64,000 nt of DNA from Neopestalotiopsis rosae (taxonomy: Eukaryota; Ascomycota; Sordariomycetes; Amphisphaeriales; Sporocadaceae), in contig JALGAS010000001.1 in assembly GCA_023078685.1 (NCBI GenBank), positions 6,882,001-6,946,000 of the forward strand, written 5' to 3'. The notes beneath the pieces were generated by a model. It made no database searches, was not told the origin of the DNA, and saw only the letters and a program-made list of their open reading frames with translations. The number at the start of each line of letters is the position of its first letter. Positions within the stretch are counted from its first letter, which is position 1. The position numbers were made by a program, and so were the translations under genes. Below, in pieces: positions 46,016-55,116 of this stretch.

Positions 46016-46478
46016 TGCTGAACCACTCTAACCCGAGTCGGGGTTTTGACTCTTGGAATTGTGTATATTGGGATTGTGTGTCTTGGGGCAGATCGTGCTG
46101 GTATTGTCAGTCAAGAATTGTGAAGTATCAACAAAGAAGCGCGAGTGAGGACCAAGTCCAGTCCTTCGTGGGCAGTACTCCTTTTCATATACACAATTTG
46201 GGGGACGATCTGGGTGCGACTCCGGCAAATTGTCCAATGCTAGAGGCCCCCACGGTGTCCGGTACTGCATCGCATCACGGAGAAAGGTCGAGAATTTTGA
46301 GTACACTGCATATCGTAGCCTAATTCTACGTAAAGCACCAGTCAGATGTAGTCTTCAACGCATACCAACCATTCTATTTTAATGCAGTCTCTGCAGAGGA
46401 AATTCCTAATATATGAATCTGTCAGTTCTTACTCTGCCCTACTGCCACTATACACCTTACTCCCTCCAATATTGCGTT
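46016..46478. other. Intergenic region, no gene seen
   Basis: Promoter side of the uncharacterised gene and 3' flank of the PAF-acetylhydrolase-like gene. Frames of ~100 codons overlap each other on both strands, without motifs. Confidence 0.45.
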
Positions 46479-47783
46479 TTATTGATGCAGTTGACTGCGA
46501 ACTAGCCCAACTTCCGCAAAGCTTGAATCCGTTCCTGAAAGAATAGTCGAGTTTCGACCATCGAACACGAATTCTGCAAAAGTTGTGACAAGTCTCGTGA
46601 CTATCTCTCCAGCTCTCATCCACGGTATGGTTCCCAAAAACGCCTGCAGCGCTTCGACAACGTCCGAATCATTGGGTTTCCAGGTGCCAATGACCACTGG
46701 AAAGTCGGTAAAAGCGGCGTGAAGAGTACCGGCCACCTGAACCTCAACGATCGGCCCGCTTGAGCTGTTATAAAGTTGGTCCCAAGTACCATCCTCCAAT
46801 CGGTGGTTTGGTCTGCCTGCGTTGAGGAATGGGTGGCTGATCCCTTTTGCCAAGACTTTGTCAAAGAATCGGCCGTCAAGGTTGACACCGCCACGAATAC
46901 GCTCGTCGGTCAGCATGACTGTTGCTGCCGTGGCCCCGCCGAGTGAGTGCCCATACATGAGAACTTTTCCAACATCAATCATATTTCCGCTCTTTCCAAT
47001 TACCTGTCTCAATGTTGCCGAATTTTGCAGCTCGTCAGTCACAAAGGATACGTCTTGTGCTCGAACCTGGAGATCACTATTAGCAAGATTGTCATGATAG
47101 GTTGTGCATTAGATGTGAAGGCTAGGCTCGGTATAGAAAGATTTCTGCTATGTGAAAGTGCTTTTTGGTTAATGATGACTTACATCGATGAGCGCGTTGA
47201 GCGCCGCTTCATCGTCACTCGAAATGTTCGCTGCTCTGACGTAGCTTCCATCAGGGTACTCCACGACATTGGCATCGTACGGGTGGTCAATGGATACCAC
47301 AATGTACCCCTCGCTTGCCACCGAGTGAGCCATGGCATTGTACACCAGACGAGACTGTCCGAAACCCGGAGAAAAGAGGAGAAGAGGGCGCAAGATCCTA
47401 TCGGTGCCGCGGCGACCCTTATGACTCTTCATGCAGCCATCGTTGGCGAAGGTTTTGCAAATCTTCATGTTGAGCTCCGAAAAGGTTCCATTCGGCAAAC
47501 CGGCAGTCATTGCCAAGTTGTCAAAGTCCGCAGCTACGAGGGGAGTCATGTAAGATACTAAGTCTTGAGTACATGGCGCAGTCGAATTGTCCATGGGAAT
47601 AAAGACGGAGATCATAAGCTTTCGTGCATGAGGTGATTCTGACGGAGCGTAAGGGTCCAGGCGTGACGCGTCAGTCAGCGCGGTTGTAAACAGGCTGACA
47701 TGAAATGGACCACTTGGGGTTGGTAGGGTGACGGCATTTGCAATCGCCGAATGCAGGAGAATAAAGTAACAAAAATAATTCAT
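46479..47783 (-). CDS. Secreted PAF-acetylhydrolase-like alpha/beta hydrolase, two exons
   Basis: Model: exons 47783-47184 and 47066-46479, 1188 nt, 395 aa; the intron is gtaagt..ccag. It starts with a signal peptide (MNYFCYFILLHSAIANA). The PAF-AH II family markers are FSPGFGQSRLVYNAMAHSVASEGYIVVSIDHPYDA (in pieces), the nucleophile elbow YGHSLGGATAA (Ser about 241), NLDGRFF with the Asp, and a His in the segment TLHAAFTDFP. The family cleaves short acyl esters from phospholipids, and some fungal relatives act in secondary metabolism. N-glycosylation sites are present. It is divergent from the Zn2Cys6 gene, with a 523-bp shared promoter region. Confidence 0.88.
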
Positions 47784-47884
47784 GTTGGTAGGGGCAACGA
47801 GGTACTATGTTGTAGACTCTAGGTTTAACGAAGTTGTTAAAGTCTGTGTATTGATAAACTCTACTAATTCGGGATCAATGGTGG

Positions 47885-47892
47885 TTTATATA
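47885..47892 (-). promoter_or_regulatory. TATA box of the PAF-acetylhydrolase-like gene
   Basis: The minus strand reads TATATAAA about 102 bp before the ATG at 47783, a usual distance for fungal TATA elements. Confidence 0.55.
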
Positions 47893-48190
47893 GATATTGT
47901 TGATTCATCGGATCAGTCTTTCAGCGCAATGATGATTAGCATTAGCAGGATGAGAGGAGCCTGGAGAACACCTTTCCCGAAGCGGTAATATCCCAGCGAA
48001 TACGATCATATTGACCTGAACGGTAATCTGTACTCCATACTGCCACCATGGAGGGGATGGTTGATGTGGACCAGGCGAATTGAGGCGATGAATTTAGAGT
48101 TGCTTGGCGTGCAAGGTATTTGTACGCCCTTCCAAAAGCACGACCTTCGCGAGATTGATACCGCTTTGGGTATAGCGAGGCATTGTGGAT

Positions 48191-48201
48191 CGGTTCAGCC
48201 G
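48191..48201. promoter_or_regulatory. CGG-N5-CCG inverted half-sites in the divergent promoter
   Basis: CGG TTCAG CCG lies between the PAF-acetylhydrolase-like gene and the Zn2Cys6 gene, 106 bp before the regulator's ATG. Zn2Cys6 dimers bind inverted CGG triplets with factor-specific spacing. It may be an autoregulatory site, but short CGG pairs also occur by chance. Confidence 0.35.
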
Positions 48202-48306
48202 CACGGCTTCATTAGGCAGACGAGTGACCTTGACGAACATGGAAATTCGAAGAGAAAGCAATCATTATCTTCAGCATCCTAATTCTCCCAGAAATTCCAA
48301 TTAGTG

Positions 48307-49961
48307 ATGCCGCTTGGTCCGTTTGACCAGAGGGGTAAACGCTCGCGTTGTCTGCCTTGCGCACACAGTCATGTCAAGGTGGCATTTACTCCCCCATGTG
48401 GAGCAGACATATTAGCATCAACGGCTGACTCCTGCAGTGTGATGGGGCTTTGCCTTGTGCGACATGTAATCACCGCGGCCTGGCTTGCGAATATCCAAAA
48501 GCAAACACCAGTCGGCCCATTCTATTGGATCATGGAAAGCACAAGGTATCTCAGAAATCCACCACATGTGCAACGAACGAGACTCGGGTCGCCCGTAACC
48601 ATCGGACCCCTTGTCAACGCTCACTAGTTCCGGGTCAAACAGAGCGCTATCTCCATTTCTTTGGACTATTTGTTCAAAAGAATACTTTCAATCCTCGAGA
48701 TCCGTTGAATGAGACGGATGTTAAGGCTCTACTTGGTGATCAGAGCTCTGAATTCCTTTTCCAAGCCGTAATCGCACTTGGCGCACTAGAAGCTTCGAAG
48801 TCTGGATCTAGAAGCTCAGCTCTACAAAAGCAATACCTACATGACAGCCAGTTCAGTATTCAGTCCTACTCGATGGCAATCATCAAACTGCGCAATCATA
48901 TGGACTCTCAAGAGTCCCCATCGCAAATCCAAGTCCTGTGGACAACGTTGTTCTTGGGGCTTTTCGAGGTTGGTGACTCTTCCAGTTTTACACATATGCC
49001 ACCCGGCTTTCTTTTTTGTGCCGGATTCTTCATCACCTTGGTCTAACACAACTTCAGTTGATGCACGACTCAACTGGCACGGGATGGGTCAAGCATATGG
49101 TTCACGGCACATTCAAAGCAGTGACGGCAACTGGACCTGCGTTTTTCCAGTCTGAGCCCGGGCGCAGTTTCTTTGCACAAGCGCGGATGTTTGAAGCATG
49201 CCGAGCCATCATCTTCAATGACGCGACTTTTCTTACAGTGCCGGACTGGCTTGAAATGACCAAATCCAAAAACAACAAGCTTGACGCGCCAGATTTATCG
49301 CAGCACTCGTTCAATAGTCTCCTGGACATTATGGCAATGTGCTCGAGATTGAGCGTACAGTATGCAACCACTTCGAAGTTGTTAAGAATTTCATCTCAAC
49401 TAACAAGTCCACAGAGTCGGCCGTCTCGTGAAGGACCATGCACAACTTGTTTCCGTCGACGCTGAGAATATCGCTGTCGACTTGGCAATAGAAGGTGGCC
49501 GTCTGCGAGAAAGGCTTAATGCTTGGCAGGCACATTCAAGTACCAACGCTGTCTTGGACATACCCATTGCTCATAAGAGACAAGACTTCCAGACCAGCCC
49601 AGAAGCATTTCTAACCTGTGCATTCTTCTCAGCGACAGCCATTTATCTTTCGGGGATCTTCGATTATAATATGGCCGTGTGGAAGGACTCAAAGGTTACA
49701 CTCCCTACACTTGATGAACAGGATATCCAATCGCACGTTGGTGATATCTTGCACTCAACCAGACAAGGTTTGGAGCGGACAAATTTGTCGCATTTACTCT
49801 ATTTGTTTCCTCTAAGAGTTGCCGGCGCAAGGTCTATTGACATTCGGCAACGCAGGGAAATTCTGGAGCTCTACCGGAAGATTCAGCCCAATTTCTCCGT
49901 GGCAGAAGCGTTTGAGCACGAATTGATAAACCTATGGGAGAGGAGTCCACCGTTATTCTAA
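48307..49961 (+). CDS. Zn2Cys6 fungal transcription factor, four exons
   Basis: Model: exons 48307-48378, 48438-48968, 49058-49359 and 49415-49961, 1452 nt, 483 aa; introns are GT..AG and all phases agree. The zinc cluster spans exons 1 and 2: C-x2-C-x6-C-x5-C-x2-C-x6-C (CLPCAHSHVK then CDGALPC.. CATC..C). A basic linker follows, and the rest resembles the fungal transcription-factor middle region of the Fungal_trans_2 type (YLHFFGLFVQ, FLFQAVIALGALEAS, EACRAIIFNDATFLT). It ends with ELINLWERSPPLF. Its position between the PAF-acetylhydrolase-like and UbiA genes suggests a pathway-specific regulator. The ATG at 48307 gives a 14-residue lead before the first Cys, as usual. Confidence 0.9.
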
Positions 49962-50410
49962 CGAGGAGTCTCCTTTATCCAGCCATTCAACGCTTCTTCT
50001 GGTTCCATCGCCATGTCAAGCGGTTGCAAAGTTTACACAGGCACCGTGAGCACTAAAGCTCGTCCCAGTTGAAAATTTCTACTCGAAGCTGAGTGGATGA
50101 TCAGCGGCGGCCTGCGATCTGCATCTGAGACGAGAGGCCAAAGTTGGAAGAGTGTGAAATACAGAGAAGAGAAAAGAGAGGAACGTCAAAGAAACTCAAG
50201 TCCTTGGCTTTCAACAGCCGGCGGTCTCCCTTACCTGGAAATATCAAGGGTTGGTACAATCTGCCTTGATCAGGAATCAGAACACAATGCCTCGGTCAAT
50301 GCAACCCATTTTGCAAATGAGACAAGATTTTATTGTTAGGTGCAGATGCGGCACAGCTGGGAAAAGCGACTGTCTATAAGTCATTGCCTCTAACCAGCGG
50401 ACAGGGGGAC

Positions 50411-50423
50411 CGGCTTGTAGCCG
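50411..50423. promoter_or_regulatory. CGG-N7-CCG inverted repeat upstream of the UbiA gene
   Basis: CGGC TTGTA GCCG is a perfect inverted repeat 434 bp before the UbiA ATG. It fits a Zn2Cys6 dimer site, and the nearest such factor is encoded next door. Spacing differs from the site at 48191-48201, so both need not bind the same protein. Confidence 0.4.
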
Positions 50424-50659
50424 AATCATATGATATGCACCAGCGATTGGAAATTCGAGCATGATGTGCGATCTGTAGATCCCTGAGTCAAGCTGGTTGT
50501 GCACTACAGTAGCATTTTTCTGCATCACGTAAGACAAAAGCTAAGTGTAGTTAGATCAGATCATATACATGAACCTCGTCCAATTGCCTTTGCGTCATGA
50601 GAGTCAGAGCCAGTGAAGTGGAACATTGTTATCAGTCGCGCTAGCAAGACCGCCATTTC

Positions 50660-50706
50660 TCATGATCTGACCTCTGCAGATCTATTCATGATCTGATCTA
50701 TGCAGA
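50660..50706. repeat. Direct repeat of 21 nt in the UbiA promoter
   Basis: Copies 50660-50680 and 50686-50706 share TCATGATCTGA and TGCAGA with two mismatches and a 26-bp period. A second pair of direct repeats (ATGAGAGTCAG) brackets them at about 50598 and 50722. All lie 125-260 bp before the UbiA ATG. Confidence 0.6.
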
Positions 50707-50766
50707 ATATCGCTGGTTGTTATGAGAGTCAGGATAGAGATGACAATATCCACTAATGTTAGTGTC

Positions 50767-50775
50767 TATATAAAT
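50767..50775 (+). promoter_or_regulatory. TATA box of the UbiA prenyltransferase gene
   Basis: TATATAAAT lies 82-90 bp before the ATG at 50857. Confidence 0.6.
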
Positions 50776-50856
50776 CAGCGCTGCTGCTCGTTATGACAGG
50801 TCAAGTTGCATTCATGCGAATTGGCCAAACCGATATCTTCAGAACGTCAAGACAAG

Positions 50857-51984
50857 ATGGTAGCTCCACGAACTCAGACAATCCAATCCACTCTCAAGGC
50901 TTCAGAGCTCCTCACAGACCCTCACAGTCATTATAATTATTTTTCTCATCTGCCACCATATCAGGATCCCAGGACTGGCCCTCTATCACATCTCCCATCC
51001 TCATGGATCCCGTACGCCCAACTGATGCGTCTTGACCGGCCCGCAGGGCTTTACGCCTTCTACTTCCCGTATTTGATTGGATTGATGTATGCGGCAGTGA
51101 GTATTTTTGACTGTCTCAGCAGGATCCCTGATAAGCATCATGAAAGAAGACTGATCTAATAATTCACCGTATAGTGTATCTCGCCATCGCGTATCGAACC
51201 TGCGACAATCTTGAAGCTCGCAGTCCTCCTTCTCCCATTTAACATCGTCCTGAGAGGTGCTGCCTGTACCTGGAACGATAATGTAGACCAGCGCTTTGAC
51301 CGATGCGTGAAGAGATGCCGCCACCGGCCCATTGCACGAGGTGCCGTGTCGACTGGCCAAGCACATGTCTTCACCGTAGCGCAGCTGGCTGCACTCTTTC
51401 TACTGCAAACCATGTTCCCTCGCCCGACCATTGCGCACACGATAACTGCCGTGGCGCTGCTCTTCATCTACGCCCTCATGAAGCGAGTGACCTTCTATCC
51501 GCAAGTCGTTCTGGGGTTCCCCTATGCCTGGGCCATCTTCTTTTGCCTCGCTGCTCTAGGAGTCGAGCCGTCGGGGAGCATTGACAATTTGAAGCCATCG
51601 TTGGCACTATTTGCGGCCAACATACTGTGGACGATTACGTACGACACCATATACGCGCACCAGGACGTGGCGAATGATGAAAAGGCGGGCGTGAAGAGCA
51701 TGGCCTTGCGCTACAGAAACAGTACCAAGATTCTCGCTAGCATTTTGACCATCTGCCAGCTTGGCCTCCTTTTATTGGTGGGAATGTGGGCCGAATTTGG
51801 CGTGCTGTATAATATTGGTACTGTGGGTGGCGTCGCCCTGTCTATGGCTTATCACATCTATGATGTTGATTTGACGCAACCAGAAAGCTGCGGTGCCTGG
51901 TTCCACGATCAGTTCTGGCTTGTTGGAGCTGGCTACATGGCCGGTCTGCTATGCGAGTATCTCAAAAGAATCAACATGATCTGA
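50857..51984 (+). CDS. UbiA-family membrane prenyltransferase, two exons
   Basis: Model: exons 50857-51096 and 51175-51984, 1050 nt, 349 aa; phase 0 intron gtgagt..tatag. It attaches an isoprenoid chain to an aromatic ring in the membrane. The first Asp motif is NDNVDQRFD (residues 114-122) and the second is YAHQDVANDEKAG (around 240-250); both are intact and bind the Mg-diphosphate. The N-terminal signature PYAQLMRLDRPAGLYAFYFPYLIGL (in pieces) is that of fungal Coq2-like enzymes. About eight membrane helices follow. There is no mitochondrial presequence, and the gene lies beside a Zn2Cys6 gene, so a secondary-metabolite role is more likely than ubiquinone synthesis. The ATG at 50857 is used because the longer frame begins with TTG. 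Confidence 0.93.
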
Positions 51985-52735
51985 GCGGACGGGCAGACGA
52001 AGCACGGCTATACTGTTTGGTCGAGTCCAACCCAGATGATTGCCAGGGCCCGATCTTATTAGACCTCTGGCGCATAGATCCATGTATCAGAGCAGTTGCT
52101 CGCAATTTCAGGATCGTTCATGAAGTACTACCAGTGTTATTAGCACGTGATTCGATTTCGCTATTATCAATGTGCTCAACGCTCTTATTTTAGGGGATTG
52201 TCAACCCAGGAAGGGCAACATTGGCCACGAATGGTGAGTGAGCAAAAAGAGGTATGACTCTCAACCTCGCTTATTTGTTCCCAGTCATGAAAGGAAACCC
52301 CTATTGGGTCTAGGGTGCAGAAGGAGGATCAATTACTTGATAGTTCGACATAGCCACAAAGCCCGCCTTCTATATATGCGATTAGTGGGTTCCATAAGAC
52401 ACGTTTAATATTTTTTACAGAAGGAACCATCCATAAGCCTTTTTTTTGCCAAAGTCCGGACCTTTGACCATTCAGGTAGGAGCTTGAGGTGGACGGCACA
52501 AACGCATTTGGAGAATGTCTAAGGTAGTCGCTATCACTAGATGCTTCCGCCTCGCCATGCGTCAATCTCCATTGTTTTGCTCCCTAGGGTCCCAGCATGT
52601 GCTTTTTGATTTATTTAGAATACCTCCATACTCAACAAGTTCTCAAAAGCTTTTGAGGAAACGTCAACTTCTATTAATACAATTGCTTTTATTCACAGTC
52701 CTTCGTATTATACTTTTCAGAAAGTCCAGCTCATC
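51985..52735. other. Intergenic region, no supported gene
   Basis: AT-rich with short broken frames. It contains no motif beyond T-rich runs near 52410-52450. Confidence 0.5.
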
Positions 52736-53961
52736 ATGGGCCAAGACATCCTGATACTAAGAGTACTTTCTCGGCTAGGAAAACCCGAAATTACTACAAA
52801 TCCAGACCCCACGAAGCCTGAACGAATAAAAATAACTCCAGACGGAGATACATTGGTTCAGCTAACTGATATTGGTAAATGTGGGCTGGAGTTCCTCGTT
52901 TCGTCCAAGATTCTCGTCGCCGCCGGCATGTGGCCTTCTGTGTCCGATCAGCCACGACCACCCGTCAACCCTAAAATCAGAAGTGACGCGGACTACACAC
53001 GTTTGACTCTGAAGAAACATGATCCCAAAGCCCTCGAGAGGATACTTCGATCCTTACACACCGGGACCTTGGCCGACGACAAGCATTCAGTTGTGTTATA
53101 GCAAGACAGCCCGAGAACGGTGTTCGGCATCATGAATATTCTCGACACTCATATCTCATTGCGACGCCTACGTCCAACTGAATTCTTAGATTGGCTCAGG
53201 TGCCATCGCAAATGGAACGCGAACGAGGACGGAGATTCCACCGAGGTTTCCCTATACATTCTTGCGATGATTTGGCAGTTCTTTCCATCATGGACTCCGG
53301 CATATATGTCTCTGATATTGTGGCATCTCGAGCCAGGTTTTCAAGAGGACCGGTCCGAGCACGAGGCATTGCAGACCATTCCACCCTGGATAATAAGTTG
53401 GTGCTGCCAATTTTAAAGAGAACTACGGAATATGCACTGACATTAACAGAACTCTTGGTTGGATATTTGCCTCGGATTTCGAGCGAGATAAAGGATGAGC
53501 TTTACAACACTGAGACAAGGTTACGAGAGAAGGCTAATGTCGGGGGGTGGACTCCAATTACGACATGCTTGACATGTCGCTACGTCAGACGCCTTTCTCG
53601 CTCCAATTGCACCGCATGCGGTAGAAAATCAGTTTCAAGGATCCGTTGTATACATAAGTCCAGATTGAGGGAATTTTACAAGTATCTTCATCTGAACGGC
53701 CTTTGGACATGGACCCTGAGGCCTAGCACTTTAAGCCCGTGGATGGTTCTCCGCCAGTTCTTCAATTTCAAGAACAATATCAAAGAACGCCATTGTACAA
53801 CTGTCCGTTACTGTCCGCTCCGGCTTGAACTCATTAAGACCAGCACCATATTGTTCACAAAGAGGAATTCACCTTCAGACGTCACATGTGTGAAGGCCTT
53901 GCTGGGGATTTACCCGGCCGCGCTTGACGGGGATGAGTCTGCGTACGTGCCGACTTCTTAG
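52736..53961 (+). pseudogene. BTB/POZ-domain gene relic, interrupted
   Basis: The first frame (52736-53101, 121 codons) has a BTB-like start: DGDTLVQL, then EFLVSSKILVAAG, then KKHDPKALERILRSLHTG, as in fungal BTB proteins. It ends at TAG 53099-53101. Protein-like sequence continues in the same frame (FLDWLRCHRKW, SLYILAMIWQFF) to about 53330, then in another frame (53340-53961) that carries EIKDELYNTETRLREK and a Cys-pair segment (TTCLTCRYVRR..CTACGRK). No intron was found that joins the three parts. A decayed gene explains this best; an unusual intron pattern is the alternative. Confidence 0.5.
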
Positions 53962-54571
53962 TTTCTAAGGATGACAGGGCCCCCCAAAATGACTCCACTG
54001 CTGTTTCGGAGCCATAGCGGTTTGATCATATATATATATAGAGGAAGTTGGGCGGAACAGCAATGTACCGATTGTAGCGATGGAGAAAAGTTGTTTACTT
54101 ACGTAGCGAATCACGACATCGAAAAGAGTCCAAAAACACGATGAAACATTTCAATTATGCTTTGAATTACTACTTGGGACTCTCCGCTAGGGTATACTCG
54201 ATATAGCTATTTCCTTCTTTGATTCTTCTGGTTGAGATGGTTGATGTTTATTGTACATCAGCAATGATCAAGTGTACGACGTGCGGATACATGTAACGAC
54301 TATACTACGGGTTTCTAGAATAAACCTGAGTATAAGAGGTGTTGGGGGTTTATGCTAACAGGGAACGCTAGCCAAGATACTGAACTGAGCAATGAGTAAC
54401 TGAAGATGGTGGTCCTGAAATGATTCACAAGTGTAGTCGTCAAAGCGTATTGAATGCTTCACCTATGGGTAAGATAGATGCTTAGATTGATCACTGAGGT
54501 AATGACTGTCTATGTAACCGTAGGAAATCCCTCCCTAATATATCCATTCATTCCCTCACTGATGTTTGCTT
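53962..54571. other. Intergenic AT-rich region
   Basis: Includes a short TA repeat near 54029 and no open frame with a motif. The TGTTGGGGGTTTATGCTAACA stretch at about 54340 could be the edge of an old long terminal repeat, but no partner end was found. Confidence 0.35.
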
Positions 54572-54690
54572 GGATCATACCAACAAGTATGATCCCCTTT
54601 GTTCTTGGATCTTATGGATCACAATGATCCTTGTGATCCATGCCAATGGATCATTGCCAAGGCCATGATCCTGTCAACACTTGTTGACAG
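54572..54690. repeat. Cluster of three perfect 9-bp hairpins
   Basis: Three perfect inverted repeats lie within 120 bp: GGATCATAC/GTATGATCC (54572-54595, loop 6), GGATCACAA/TTGTGATCC (54616-54639, loop 6) and CTGTCAACA/TGTTGACAG (54671-54690, loop 2). The first two share a GGATCA core, and further GATC words fill the gaps. No gene overlaps convincingly. Confidence 0.75.
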
Positions 54691-55116
54691 CTGGCGGGGG
54701 TGGCTGGGTCTTTTGGCCAGGGCCGTGGTCACTGCCCCGCAGCATACCTTCTTAAGCGCCAACACAGTTGTTTGTCCTTCTGCAAGGGTGCATGTTCGTA
54801 ACAATACATCCCCGCGCACATCTGCCCCACAAGCCCAGCGGTGGGTTAGACGCACCCTAAAGTGCTGCCATCAGCACCGTAGCTTTTGCTTTAGTACCTG
54901 CGATTCCAGGTGCTGCAGCTTTGTGTTAGCGGACTAGGCACTACCTAAAGCAATTCACGTAGGCTGTTTCCAGAGACTGAGGAGCTCTCTTTGGTGAGAA
55001 CTTGTGAATTTAGGGAACCGTTTGTCCAACGTATGCCCCGCAAAGGTTTCTAACCAAACGCCCGACGAACTTCGCATCCATTTCAACATGTGTACACAAA
55101 CAATCTGATCTTCCAG
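54691..55116. other. Intergenic, GC-richer patch, no gene supported
   Basis: A 112-codon plus frame (54599-54937) runs over the hairpins and has no motif. Confidence 0.4.

Noticed and set aside
54599..54937. 112-codon frame over the hairpin cluster
   Set aside because: No motif, and codons are dominated by the GATC-rich inverted repeats.
54340..55000. Solo LTR of a copia-type retrotransposon
   Set aside because: A TGTTG-like start is seen, but no matching end, target duplication or second copy in the window.
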